Source: Lepidostoma basale (Eukaryota; Arthropoda; Insecta; Trichoptera; Lepidostomatidae). From it: a stretch of 64,000 bases of DNA. Shown piece by piece: positions 46,901 through 54,774 of the stretch (position 1 is its first letter; each line of letters begins with the position of its first letter). Position numbers and translations under genes: made by a program. The DNA is taken from NCBI GenBank assembly GCA_022606425.2, contig JAHDVF020000883.1, positions 124,001-188,000 on the forward strand. The letters are read 5' to 3'. Under the pieces are notes generated by a model. That model saw nothing but the letters and a program-made list of their open reading frames with translations, did not search any database and was not told where the DNA came from.

Positions 46901-48486
46901 TGAGATAATTGAAGTTCAAAGTTTGTAACGATATAACAATTTTTTTTTTGTACTAAACATTACTAAGCCAATTTGAAAAAATGGAATATTGATCTATTAA
47001 CTACATTTTATTTAATGGTTTAATAAATAATAACTGAACTACCAGTGCATTTTTTCAAAATATGACATCATAAAAAGAATTAAAGGGCCAAGTGACATAC
47101 CAAGAGCCAACAAAGATGTTAGACTTGCTGCAAACCAAACCCTGGAATTGAATCGACATCCAATCACACTTGTTTCAATGTTTTTCCTTCCAGATGATCC
47201 TGTCGGGGTCTCTGATCGACATCATAATCCAGCTGCCCGTCCTAGTGGAGTACGACACGGCCACCAGCGAGGTGTACCGCAGCAAGGAGGCGCTGGACAT
47301 CTTCAGCACCACCTTCGACAAGTGCGCCACCCTCCTGAACGCCCTGTTAATTCACAGATCGGAACTACTGCAGGATCGGTGAGTTTATTACAACCCCGCA
47401 AAATCCCATTTCAAAGCGAATTTCCTAAATCATGCCCTCACCTTATAAGACTTGCAGATTTTCCATACTGCCAGCGGTGTTTGTACCTTATAAATAAATG
47501 CACGGCATGTTTCCAGCTGGCCCTGCTTCATGCAGGTGTACCGTAAGCTGATGAAGAACCTCTGCAGCCGGAGCCTCGCGGACAAGCTGCTCGCCCAGGA
47601 GACGGAGACCCTTGTTAGAATGGCGCATAGTCTTGAAAGGTAATATCCATTATGACTTAACTAAATACTCTTCTAAGTATAGACTCAAACTAATCACAGC
47701 TATCGAAGGCTTACACCTTCATCATCTTTTAATTTAACCCATTGAACGAAAAGAGAAGGATGGAGTGCCGCATCGGTTAAAGTGTGACAGTCCATTCTTT
47801 CTGCCTACCCTTTCGGGGAGACGGCGTGATGGTTAGTTAGTTTTTGAACTTTGTAATAAGGACAGTGCTCCCCCCAGGAGAGCCAGACTATCACAAAATA
47901 CGTCAAATTCCGAGGTGATACGATTTAGCAAAGATATTGCTCTACCTACTGGCATAATCATTGGCAGGTTAGTTCTGCATTGTGGGAGATAAAACAATCT
48001 ATGGTCCCTTTGTCGAAGATATTTATCAGAGACGAACAGACCCACATCACTCAGAATTTCTGAGTAATGTTATGTATCTGGTACTCTGCCTGCCTCCCAA
48101 TGATGAAGGTGTAAGACTTTGAAATGTGTCGAGAAAAATAAACTCAAAAGTGGAAAAAACAGTATTAAGTTTTTTTTAAGTAGTTGGTAGTTTCAGTAGT
48201 TTAATGGGCTGAATCTAATTCCAGACTGACGCAGTCCATGGTGAAGAAGGAGAAGAACGACCTGTCCCGTATAGCGGCGTACGTGGTCTCGGACGTGGTG
48301 GCGCGGCTACAGAGGGGGCCCCCCGCCCCCGCGGTGCGCGCCCCCCTTCACTCGTGCCTGCACAGCCTCCTGCAGGTGCTGGACCCGCACGCCGTGGCCT
48401 TCCTCTCCAGGGCCACGCCCGCGCGCCTCCTCTTCCAGCAGATCTACGCCACCTACACCACCTACCACAAGTACACCGGGACCTGA
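34978..48486 (+). CDS. URB2: URB2/Npa2 homologue, ribosome biogenesis (complete spliced gene)
   Basis: Urb2/Npa2 is a large nucleolar helical-repeat protein needed for early steps of 60S pre-ribosome and 27S pre-rRNA processing. Exons: 34978-34993, 35161-35414, 36478-37852, 39872-40053, 41638-41874, 42831-44165, 45014-45316, 46392-46724, 47194-47378, 47517-47639 and 48225-48486. They sum to 4605 bases, 1534 residues plus stop; human URB2 is about 1520. Every junction keeps frame. The N-terminus has LNREEIVLDWICSHLESF, like the NKEQVLLDW segment of human URB2. The C-terminus has a helical tail ending YATYTTYHKYTGT, like the family's YxxYHKxKG end. The middle is poorly conserved. URB1 was considered, but length and tail favour URB2. 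Exons 9-11 use far more G/C-ending codons than exons 3 and 6. Confidence 0.88.
35161..35414 (+). CDS. URB2: URB2 exon 2
   Basis: Acceptor TTATTTGCAG, donor GTAAGC. Carries LKRRLDITDEPLVKRLRL and NREEIVLDWICSHL, the N-terminal segment shared with other URB2 proteins. Ends in phase 0. Confidence 0.88.
35620..35940. repeat. Two Penelope-tail-like pieces around a spacer, URB2 intron 2
   Basis: 35630-35710 (minus: GTGTAAAGCCTTCGAAAGG) and 35865-35940 (plus: GATGAAGTCGAGAAAAATGA, AACTCAAAAGTGG) are arms of the same inverted unit as 12118-12247. The cores are broken. Confidence 0.5.
35995..36310 (+). mobile_element. RTE-like LINE (AWNWQKK family) fragment, URB2 intron 2
   Basis: Reads NGVLVPTFMHGSET-, RINAIEMRSQRRM-, VSNASIRSERGANESVMNKI and MKGLLKWFGHMERMSEDRMM. 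No 3' end. Confidence 0.7.
36478..37852 (+). CDS. URB2: URB2 exon 3 (large helical exon)
   Basis: Acceptor TGCCTTCCAG, donor GTAAGT. 458 codons of alpha-helical sequence such as LLILECCLNVIENQ and LYTSVMKKILEIQFKLSRGL. Opening codon is GTG (Val), not a start. Phase 0 to 1. Confidence 0.9.
37912..38150 (-). mobile_element. RTE-like LINE (AWNWQKK family) 3' end, URB2 intron 3
   Basis: Starts with AACTAACTAACTAACC tail and CTCCGAAGGGGTATGCAG; minus-strand VEEARE-, MTRCM-, NQILNVGHVRS- and GRPRKMWHDQ-type readings. Confidence 0.65.
38150..38490 (+). mobile_element. Jockey/R1-like LINE 3' fragment with poly(A)
   Basis: Reads LNAPARYARARRHDLLCIPH, SRTNVLAQHTMTRGMVLLNE and VSVDVDIFQMTYTSFKEH, then a stop and a run of A near 38490. 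Its R-RHDLL-IP-RTN layout parallels the CR1/Jockey-like family above. Confidence 0.6.
38515..39135 (-). mobile_element. Two RTE-like LINE (AWNWQKK family) copies in tandem
   Basis: 38515-38760: minus-strand MYGSEAWNWQKKDESRINAV and MRSLGRMCGYSVYDS. 38775-39130: a second copy beginning with the tail and running to the NANIRS- region. Both in the same direction. Confidence 0.68.
39187..39818. mobile_element. Mariner/pogo-type element, TIR CAGTCGAA, hosting a LINE fragment
   Basis: Left end CAGTCGAAATTGGTTATAAA and right end GTAATAACCGAGTTCGACTG with TA at 39819-39820. The left flank is GA, so one target copy has changed. Related to 20146-20741; the LINE at 39281-39770 fills its middle. Confidence 0.65.
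39281..39770 (-). mobile_element. RTE-like LINE ORF2 C-terminus, open 156 codons
   Basis: Reads CDLYTKVHEQVSKASAVSGC, KTCVRPIMTYAVETRADT, KTLRDRVHNVDIRKTCEI and LPGRPPKRWRDSW. Open to its stop. Relatives at 34300, 51436 and 55011. Confidence 0.8.
39872..40053 (+). CDS. URB2: URB2 exon 4
   Basis: Acceptor after a long T run, donor GTAAGT. Reads APSVILLTELLSSCICSFFE and MMSLFGTQILSEFGKAVTS; phase 1 to 0. The reading frame continues past the donor into the intron, which is why a longer open stretch appears. Confidence 0.83.
40228..40470 (+). mobile_element. tRNA-derived SINE family A, copy 3 (full length)
   Basis: A box TGGCCGAGTGGTAAG at 40241, B box GGTTTGATTCC near 40285, body CACGTGACAATAAAATGGCG and tail TTGGCTCATGCTGTCATGAT. 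RNA polymerase III could start here. URB2 intron 4. Confidence 0.88.
40485..40640 (-). mobile_element. tRNA-derived SINE family A, copy 4
   Basis: Inverted to copy 3 and 15 bases from its tail. B box GGTTCGATTTCC-like, A-box region decayed (TTGGCAGATTGGTAAG). Lacks the tail. Confidence 0.75.
40695..41045 (-). mobile_element. RTE-like LINE ORF2 fragment, WAGHVAR family
   Basis: Reads YQRASERAMLGISIADRVRN, KWRWAGHVARNSDDRRT and GRPQLRWKDDI. Close in layout to 26145-26590. Confidence 0.72.
41050..41610 (+). mobile_element. RTE-like LINE (AWNWQKK family), open 133 codons
   Basis: Reads NKSLSKKAKMAVHNGVLVPT, LMYGSEAWNWQKKDESRINA, VRCECGANESVMNKIMKGSL and VERMSEDRMVKKVDV, then a stop and a decayed 3' end. 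Confidence 0.8.
41638..41874 (+). CDS. URB2: URB2 exon 5
   Basis: Acceptor TTTTTTAG, donor GTACGT. Reads ETKLLHSFLRVCYSYGHLRL and a charged loop. 79 codons, phase 0 to 0. Confidence 0.83.
42180..42640 (+). mobile_element. CR1/L2-like LINE ORF2 C-terminus and 3' end, URB2 intron 5
   Basis: 127-codon open frame: IMGQHCHITPLLKELHWLKI, LTVFKARHQRAPAYISDLCV and KACFYDRAFSVAGPLAWNSL. The 3' end TTACAAAACGGCGCACTTAA is shared with 11700-11760 and 49570-49620. Confidence 0.82.
42831..44165 (+). CDS. URB2: URB2 exon 6 (large helical exon)
   Basis: Acceptor TTTCTTTCAG, donor GTAAGA. 445 codons beginning NSLILQKIITLDVRFQNSEE, strongly helical and AT-rich in codon use. Phase 0 to 0. Confidence 0.9.
44345..44935 (+). 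mobile_element. CR1/L2-like LINE, second subfamily, URB2 intron 6
   Basis: Reads LQSAFNAAARLIKGIPKKSH-like, KELHWLKSPERIQYKLCW, MAPSYISELCITDSLNTR and FGDRAFAVAGSSAWNNL. Ends with a run of ATT repeats. Differs from the 42180 subfamily. Confidence 0.8.
45014..45316 (+). CDS. URB2: URB2 exon 7
   Basis: Acceptor TTTTTTCAG, donor GTAAGT. 101 codons from LATLSDANMSPHHARG to LTQQLIHLT. Phase 0 to 0. Confidence 0.86.
45396..45560 (+). mobile_element. tRNA-derived SINE family A, copy 5, 3' truncated
   Basis: Head ACCTTCGTGGCAGAGTGGTA, B box GGTTCGATTCCC intact, body to CACATGTCACGA, then broken by the LINE at 45562. URB2 intron 7. Confidence 0.82.
45562..45920 (+). mobile_element. CR1/L2-like LINE, second subfamily, URB2 intron 7
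   Basis: Reads RLDYCNGVYANIPKQQVNKL, QSAFNAAARLIKGIPKKSHI and KDLHWLKSPKRIQYKL, then decays. The 5' end is cut. Confidence 0.78.
45925..46170 (+). mobile_element. RTE-like LINE (AWNWQKK family) 3' fragment
   Basis: ECSTESRKTWHDQINPILKI-like, then MARCMNVEEAREACQDRVVW and SILSAAYLL-like; matches the last 80 residues of 50736-51287. Confidence 0.65.
46170..46391. other. URB2 intron 7 end with (AT)n tract
   Basis: Contains a run of about ten TA units just before the exon 8 acceptor. Nothing else recognised. Confidence 0.4.
46392..46724 (+). CDS. URB2: URB2 exon 8
   Basis: Acceptor TGTTTGCAG after an (AT)n tract, donor GTGAGT. 111 codons; RQLCTNFYFWVRKTSSS and an acidic stretch EDEEEIVEEKRG. 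A second GTGAGG inside the exon (after TTCTGG) could act as an alternative donor. Confidence 0.87.
46725..47193. other. URB2 intron 8, nothing recognised
   Basis: An AT-rich intron with no transposon copy I can place. Confidence 0.4.
47194..47378 (+). CDS. URB2: URB2 exon 9
   Basis: Acceptor TTTCCTTCCAG, donor GTGAGT. Reads MILSGSLIDIIIQLPVLVEY and FDKCATLLNALLIHRSELLQ. Part of the Urb2 C-terminal domain; phase 0 to 2. G/C-ending codons dominate. Confidence 0.88.
47517..47639 (+). CDS. URB2: URB2 exon 10
   Basis: Acceptor TGTTTCCAG, donor GTAATA, phase 2 to 2. Reads WPCFMQVYRKLMKNLCSRS. Within the Urb2 C-terminal domain. Confidence 0.87.
47690..48170. mobile_element. Composite of three repeat pieces, URB2 intron 10
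   Basis: 47700-47730 and 48095-48160 are arms of the Penelope-tail repeat (CGAAGGCTTACACCTTCATC; GATGAAGGTGTAAGACTTTG). 47745-47845 is a 3' end of SINE-like family C. 47840-48070 is a minus-strand CR1/Jockey-like end (GLFVSDKYLRQRDHRLFYLP, RTNLPMIMPVGRAISLLN). Confidence 0.65.
48225..48486 (+). CDS. URB2: URB2 exon 11, C-terminus and stop
   Basis: Acceptor TAATTCCAG. Reads KKEKNDLSRIAAYVVSDVVA, then LHSLLQVLDPHAVAFLSRA and ends YHKYTGT with TGA at 48484-48486. The YHKYxG ending is typical of URB2. No clear AATAAA follows within 250 bases. Confidence 0.9.
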
Positions 48487-48659
48487 ACTGCATTCATCCT
48501 CAACCTTTCCCTCTCCAATAGTAAGATATTTGATCACCAATAGATGTCGCTGGTAGTAGTAGTATCGGAGGAATTATAAATGTGCCCCAAGTATGGGGCC
48601 ATATGCTATCTAACCGTGTATTCAATGGCCCCGCGGTTGGGGCGGTACGAACGGAGAAT

Positions 48660-48770
48660 TTTAAAAATATTTTATGGGAAAGACATGTTTCGCCTTTCTA
48701 AGGCATACTCAAATGTAATTTTTTTTATATAATCTTAGAAAGGCGAAACAAATCATTAAGAAACAATTAA
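48660..48770. repeat. Penelope-tail-like inverted repeat
   Basis: GGGAAAGACATGTTTCGCCT and its inverse AGGCGAAACA flank a 40-base loop. On the minus strand GCCTTAGAAAGGC is followed by GAAACATGTC: stem II, GAAA, palindrome and C are present, box 1 is not. Confidence 0.5.
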
Positions 48771-49065
48771 ACATTTATTATTAAAAAGATCTTCCGCTTA
48801 ATGCTTAAAAAAATACAATCTTCATAGATGGCGTTAGTGTGTAGATTGCAAAAACTACCATGTAAATGGTGGTCTTGCAGATTAACATATATACAACTTC
48901 CAAAAATTTGTCAGACATGGTGGTCATAAGAAAAAAATGTGGAATGGGGAATGTTGTATAAAGCGTGCGCTTAACCCAACCAATGACAGGTCATAAGTCC
49001 TGTAAACACCTCGACCAACCATATTCTGTTTCCAATTTGCATCTTCGTCTCTATTGAGATAAAAT
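48770..49065 (+). repeat. Dispersed repeat R-A, copy 3
   Basis: From TTAAAAAGATCTTCCGCTTA to CTCTATTGAGATAAAATTGA. Has its own short insertion (AAAACTACCATGTAAATGG) where copy 1 carries the MITE. Confidence 0.7.
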
Positions 49066-49560
49066 TGATTCTTTAACATTTATTACTACAGAAACTGACT
49101 GTCAATTACAAAACAAAACCCCTTGCTTATCACTTGCTGGTCAAGGACTATATCTAATTATAATTAGTACGTGAATTGAATGGCAGAAAGACTCTCGTGT
49201 GAATAGACCGGATGTTCAGCAACCAGTACTACGTTCTTCCTCCACACAACGTGGCGCCGATCTGACGTCCATTTTTACTTCTGTGGAACCTGGGAGGCGA
49301 AGTCTGTGACTGCATTGTTGAGTGCGTCCTCGTCTGGAATAGCTAATCTAAATTCAGCTACCTCCAGTAACTGGGGAGAGTATTTTTTTTATTAAAAAAT
49401 TAACAGTTTTTTTTATCACTTAATTAAACACTTTTTGTACTTGGTACACAACCACTTTGGGGTGTGAGGGAATGAGAAAGAGAGAGATTGGAAAAATGGA
49501 GAGATTTTGGAAAATAGAGGAATTAAAAATGAGAAAAAGAGAGGAATTGGAAATTTATTT
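49066..49560. other. Intergenic stretch, nothing recognised
   Basis: Downstream of URB2. AT-rich with a GA-rich patch at 49470-49550. Confidence 0.35.
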
Positions 49561-49564
49561 ATTA

Positions 49565-49765
49565 TTATGATGATTTGTATTTTAAGTGCGCCGTTTTGTA
49601 AAATCAATTACTCCAAGGGCGCACTAGGAAATGACTGACCGAACAGTGCAGTCTTCAGATGTTTCTTAAATTTAACGTCTCTATCCTCATACTTAATACT
49701 AACATGGAGGCTATTCCACGCCAACGGACCCGCAACGCTGAAAGCACGATCATAGAAACATGGAA
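49565..49765 (-). mobile_element. CR1/L2-like LINE 3' fragment
   Basis: Contains the minus-strand HVSMIVLSALRVRW-antisense portion (CFYDRAFSVAGPLAWNSL) and the 3' end shared with 42560-42640. Confidence 0.68.
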
Positions 49766-49769
49766 AAAT

Positions 49770-50140
49770 ATCTAAGATGGGACTGTAGGATAAATTGACC
49801 TGATTGTTAATGATTTGGGTGTTGGAATTTAAGGCCTTTTTATTTCTAGGGCCTCTAGATAGTTAAATCTGAGGCCCAATGTTTCCTTATGCAGGAACTT
49901 GGCTCCCGTTTATTTATTAAAGCTATGCTACTCCTCTATCGGATGGTTTGCGAATTCTGAGAAACCATTGTTACGAACACATCTCATGTGTTCCGCATTT
50001 GAAGATTTAAGTTCCGTGTTGTTTTACCTATTTAAGTTTTTTTTGTGTATTTGGTATACAACCACTTTATTTTTTAGAATGAGGGCCTACTGGTTTCGCT
50101 CTATGCGAGCTTCTTCGGGGCTTTATACATACTAAAAATT
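49770..50140 (-). mobile_element. Penelope-like element: GIY-YIG remnant and hammerhead-like tail
   Basis: Minus strand: CVRNNGFSEFANHPIEE and LEALEIKR, the end of the EN domain, with stops. The tail piece at 50060-50135 reads CCGAAGAAGCTCGCATAGAG, CGAAACCAGTAGG: stem GCTC/GAGC and GAAA kept, palindrome changed to ACCAGT. The tail copy is at the right, so the pieces may be from two copies. Confidence 0.65.
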
Positions 50141-50690
50141 GAACATCAAGATACAAATTGCATTAAGGGGAGGTGGATAATTTAGAAAGAGAGGGGGGGG
50201 GGAGATGTATATAATTAGTAGAGATACGTGTTTTTAGCATCTATTTTTAAAAAAAAAATTGCATTTTGATGCTTAAATTTAGCGTTTTGGAGCAAATAAA
50301 ATAACAAATTTTAGCATCTATTTCGCGTTTATTTCTCTTTCACAAATTTGAAGTCAAAAAGTTAAATTTAAACATAATTTGCCAAATGATAAACAATATA
50401 TTGCAGAAAAAATTTGAAATTAATTAAAAATACAAGAAAAACATTGATTAAAAATTAAACAATGATTAAAATTGATCATCAACCATGTTTCTATGGATGA
50501 TTGTTTTAATCTTATCGTCGATCGTCAACAATTAAATTGTAGGTAGGCTACGTACCTACTAAAGAAACGTTCTGCATCTACACTATTTGTAGGACACCAA
50601 ATTGATTGAACCGCAGCATTGCCGAATTCTTCACGTTTCATCTTTGTTGCAAGTAAAAGTTGACTTTTACGCCACTTTTAATATTACGTC
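50140..50690. other. Intergenic stretch, nothing recognised
   Basis: AT-rich; TTTTAGCATCTATTT repeats twice. No gene seen. Confidence 0.35.
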
Positions 50691-51310
50691 CCAACGGATA
50701 GTGACGTCCAAACAAGGGTTGGTGCGGGTAACAAAGTGAATGGAGCTTTAAAAATAGTTATTGGAAACAAGAATTTATCAATGAAAGCGAAAACGGCCGT
50801 TCACAATGGAGTTCTGGTCCCAACCTTAATGTATGGAAGCGAAGCATGGAACTGGCAAAAGAAGGATGAGAGTAGAATAAATGCGGTAGAGATGAGGTCC
50901 CTAAGACGAATGTGTGGTAGAACGATATACGACAGAATCTCAAATGCTGATATAAGAAAGGAATGTAGAGCGGAAGAAGGTATTATGAACAAAATTATGA
51001 AAGGATCGCTGCGCTGGTTCGGACATATGGAGCGCATGGATGGAGAAAGAATGGTTAAGAAAGTATACGTTAATGATGTAAATGGGGTACGAAGTCGAGG
51101 CAGACCGAGGAAAACATGGCATGACCAAATTAATCAAATTTTAAAGGTTGGTCATGTTAGAAGTCGGAATAATCGACGTGCGTGTATGACTCGTTGTATG
51201 AATGTGGAGGAAACTAGAGAGGTTTGCCAGGATAGAGTAGTGTGGCGGTCCATTCTCTCTGCCTACCCCTGCGGGGAAACGGCGTGATGGTTTGTTGTTG
51301 TTGTTTTTAA
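50690..51310 (+). mobile_element. RTE-like LINE (AWNWQKK family), best-preserved 3' end
   Basis: 183 open codons: GALKIVIGNKNLSMKAKTAV, LMYGSEAWNWQKKDESRINA, EMRSLRRMCGRTIYDRISNA, KGSLRWFGHMERMDGERMVK, RSRGRPRKTWHDQINQILKV and SILSAYPCGETA, then a stop and GTGATGGTTTGTTGTTG. It is the reference copy here for the family; the RT core and endonuclease are missing by 5' truncation. Confidence 0.88.
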
Positions 51311-51399
51311 TATTAGATGATAAATTATTTAAAAATGTGAATACCCCTCTTAACATTGAGTGGTTATTATTGTTGTAAATAGAGGCAAGTTTTTTAATA

Positions 51400-51840
51400 A
51401 CTTCTTCTTCTTCTTCTTCTTCCCTTTTGGTAGACTCAGGAGTCTGTTATTTCACGCGGGTTCTCTTGAGATGCTGAACTCCAGCTTTCTCTCCACCGTT
51501 TCGGGGGTCTTCCTGGTCGGCGTTGTCCGTTTGGCGTTCCATGGAGAGCTATTGTTGTCCTGAGCCGTTGTCCTGAGCATGCTCTTTGTCTTGACAGTGT
51601 CTGCCCTCGATTCAATGCCATATGTGAGGATTGGTCGCACACAGGTCTTATAGATGCGTACCTTGCGTCAGTCCTCATGTCCTTGTTTCTCCATATGACA
51701 TCTTTCAGGCAGCCTGCAACTGCTGCAGCCCTATCCACCTGTGACCTTACTTCTTTGGGGAGGTCATTAGAGCTGGTTACTTCGCTTCCGAGATATCTGA
51801 ATAGGTCCACCTGTTCATGGTTAAATCAATTTGGAAATTG
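51400..51840 (-). mobile_element. RTE-like LINE ORF2 fragment, frame broken once
   Basis: FRYLGSEVTSSNDLPKEV, RAAAVAGCLKDVIWRNKDMR, then a shift and RPILTYGIESRADTVKTKS; ends GRPPKRWRESW. Same group as 39281-39770. Confidence 0.75.
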
Positions 51841-52890
51841 CATCTACTTCCAGCTATATGCGGATTGAACAGATCGTTTAATGTTTCATAAAAGCCATTC
51901 GTCTCATTTATATCTCAAGGTAACTCGAGTTTTAATAACTTTTTACGGTAAACTGACTTAAGCATATCTTTTAATTCTGGTTCAAGAAGTGACGACCCAT
52001 TTTGAAGTGAGATCTATTATACATTGAGCGAAAGTGGCAATGGCCCTCCTTCGCCTTCTTTCATTACCTTCCCAGTCAGACATATTGAACAATTATCATT
52101 TCATATAATCAAATTTCAATTACCAGTGAGATTTCAAGAAGTAGCTTCTGGGTTTCCGTAGGCAAAATGCCACTTATGTTATAACCGAGAAATAGTTTTA
52201 TTCCTATAATTTCATCCCACAATAATTGGGAAAAGGGGTACGAAGATCCTTCTAATTTGTCAATTAAATTAATCAATTTATGGCACATCTCACTAACAAA
52301 TTTACATTGAATTTTTAATGTATTTGTATCAGACTCATACAACTTTAATTACATTAATATACATTATTGCCTCTGACAGATTTGAACTGTGATTTTCAAT
52401 GTATATTGGATGAATAATACTGATGGGAGATGAATTATGCAAAAATACAAGATAAGTTGATTTCATTTTACGTGAATATAAAAATTACATTTTGAATGTA
52501 TTGTATTCATTTACAATTTTCAACTCTTTCATAAAACATAGACAAGAGTTGAGCACAGAGTCCGGGAGGATTGCCTTTAATCATTCTTTAAGATAAACGA
52601 TATTTGGACAATTTATTTAGCAGTTTCATTCGCATATATCGCATTTATCGCTTCTATGTCGCATTTATCGCAAAACGCGATAATCACGTATCTCTAATAA
52701 TTATTAAATGCTATTAAATACAAAGGAGGGAAGAGAAAGGGTTAAGCTTGGGGAAATTTTTTTTTTTTTCTTTGAATTGTGTTTTCTAAATTTTATGCCT
52801 TGGTTTTTAATCATTCAAGGAGCTGTGATCTGTATTTTTTAGTGATTCTGTGTGCGAGTTTAACTAGGTATGTGTAAGTGTGCCTGTCTT
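51840..52890. other. Intergenic stretch, one weak open frame
   Basis: 52109-52342 (minus) is open for 77 codons (SEMCHKLINLIDKLEGSSYP, LLWDEIIGIKLFLGYNISGI). I cannot identify it; it could be a piece of an old gene or element. Confidence 0.3.
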
Positions 52891-53100
52891 CAAATCAGTT
52901 TATTAAATGAATAGACATTACAAACAGGAAAATGTTTAAGGCATCTATTAAGTACAGGTAAAATATCATAAAAATATTACAACAAAGTACCAGGAACGCA
53001 TTAGAGATGGTTCGACATTAGGAAGACAAGATACTTTCTAAAGTCAATAGTATTTGCCCCCTGAACGTACTTTCACTAACATGAAAGTCTTGTGGTTCCA
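52890..53100 (-). mobile_element. CR1/Jockey-like LINE 3' end
   Basis: Begins AAATCAGTTTATTAAATGAA and carries GACATTACAAACAGGAAAAT and CATTAGAGATGGTTCGACAT, matching 23465-23640. Confidence 0.7.
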
Positions 53101-53197
53101 AGGGCTATCTAATTAGCATCCCGACATTTGTCTTACAACTGAGGGAACCATGGAAAACCTCAGTCGGGACGCGACGTACCTGTGGAAAAATACATGA

Positions 53198-53930
53198 TTA
53201 TTTGTTAGCTGCACGCAACCGATCCATCACCGTGGTTGCGAAGTCTGCGAAACTTTGAAGTGTGTTTTTGTGGCGGAGGATGGCTGGGAGGTCTGTGATG
53301 TGAATGTCACGCCGTTGACATTCCTTCTCCAGTTTCCATCTCTCTCGCGTGTAGGTGGGACAGTTCATGACGATATGTTCTACGGTTTGGTGACTTTGTG
53401 GGTCACATGGGCAGTGAGGCGAGTCTTTGAATTTGAACCTGTGTAGGTATGAGAGAGTGGCTCCGTGTCCGGTGAGTACTTGAGTGAGCTGGAATTTAGG
53501 TGTAATTTTCTTCCTCAACTCTTTGGCCTCTCGTATGGAGGGGAGGAATATTTTTGTCCCACTTCCGGTAGCGCTTTTCTCGTACCTTTCTTCCCACCGT
53601 TTGTTCACATGTGCTCTGATGGTGCGTTTAGCATAACTGAGAGGAAACTCGGAGTAGAGCTTGGCAGTTTTGGCCTTCAAGGCGGCCTCTTTGCGGATCT
53701 TTTAAATTTTGCGATGCCGACTCCGAGAGACGACACCTTAATGTTACTTTTGACGATTCTTTCGATCGCCTCGCCGGCCATGGTTTCTTTGCCGGTGATG
53801 ATCACCGTGTGTCCTATCTTGGGACGCACGGGAGCGGCACTCTGTGCGATTTTTGGGGTCGGTCTTGCTGGGGATGGAGGGATCGCTGCAGCTCCTGCGT
53901 AGCTTATTGCGTGTTGTTTTTCCTATGTAG
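53198..53930 (-). mobile_element. R1/I-type LINE, gag start joined to ORF2 end
   Basis: 53700-53930 reads AAAIPPSPARPTPKIAQSAA, VRPKIGHTVIITGKETMAGE and VSSLGVGIAKFKR, like the gag-type ORF1 of R1/I-clade LINEs. 53198-53680 is open for 160 codons (KAKTAKLYSEFPLSYAKRTI, LTQVLTGHGATLSYLHRF, CPCDPQSHQTVEHIVMNCPT), the ORF2 end with a CCHC-type knuckle. Endonuclease and RT are gone, an internal deletion. Confidence 0.75.
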
Positions 53931-53939
53931 AACAAGGGA

Positions 53940-54052
53940 CAATCTGAACACGGAAGTTTGTATATTCCTGAATGATTAAATCTATGGATGCCTCGCAGGC
54001 AATCCAGAACCACGTTCTTGATTGCCGATTTAATATTTCCACTGTTACCCAT
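53940..54052 (-). mobile_element. Penelope-like GIY-YIG fragment, cut by a LINE
   Basis: IKSAIKNVVLDCLRGIHRFN then HSGIYKLPCSDCPLFYIGKT: the CxxC-FYIGKTTR motif of the Penelope EN domain. It stops at TTRNKLRRS, where the R1/I-type piece begins. Confidence 0.72.
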
Positions 54053-54309
54053 GGTAACAGTGGCCTTTTCTACAAGTTCCGCAATTGCGGATGGGGGTTT
54101 AGGTCAGGGATTGTGACGCGGGTTTCGGGGGCGCGGCAATTATCGCATACGAGGGGGTGGGGACTCCGTGCAACAGGCATTATTAAATCAAACAATCATG
54201 CTTATTTGTTCTGTATTGCCATTTATTTGTCTCGTGCTTACACCATCACTTGTGCCACCACCAAACATTTTTACTTTTGTGAAGAAAGAATCTTCTATAT
54301 GTTTTAAAC

Positions 54310-54660
54310 TTTGTGGTGACATATTCAATAAGTATAAATAAGCACAAATAACTTAGTTAACACCACATGTCTACATGTTTCGTAAGCAATGCTTTCATCT
54401 TCAGGAACAACAGTATACTAGAGTTAAATACAATAAAGAAATTAGCACCAGAGTTTAAAAATGTGGAGGGAGGAGTGGGGATAAGCAATTAGGATGGTAC
54501 AATGTCATTAGCTGGCAGAAACCGTGTAAGTGGGAAAATATTTAATATAGGGTTGTCAAAAATTCGTTGTTTATTAATTAAATTATTAGTGTTTATATTA
54601 TCGTTTTTCCTTATTTCTAAAATTTCCAAAGATGTTTTATGATTATTGGTCTGCACACGT
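54310..54660 (-). mobile_element. Penelope-like element 3' part: C-terminus and tail
   Basis: 54480-54655 reads TNNHKTSLEILEIRKNDN, INKQRIFDNPILNIFPLTRF and a stop, the C-terminal end of the Penelope ORF. The tail at 54360-54415 reads CTGAAGATGAAAGCATTGCT, TACGAAACATGTAG on the minus strand: box 1 CTGAAGA, AAGC/GCTT stem, GAAA, ACATGT. Confidence 0.72.
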
Positions 54661-54774
54661 GCGGCGTATTATGTTTTGCGTGTGAGTCCTGCGGCCTCAC
54701 GAATTTAAACTTTGATGCGTTTCGAGTATGAACTGCCCCAGTTACAAACGGCCCCCGTTACAATTTTAAGCTCT

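Noticed and set aside
34978..48486. URB1/Npa1 rather than URB2
   Set aside because: URB1 is much longer, and the YHKYxG tail and LDW N-terminal motif are of the URB2 type.
49470..49550. GA-rich patch taken for a further RE-repeat exon
   Set aside because: Readings contain many stops or Gly/Lys without RE pattern and there are no splice sites in phase.
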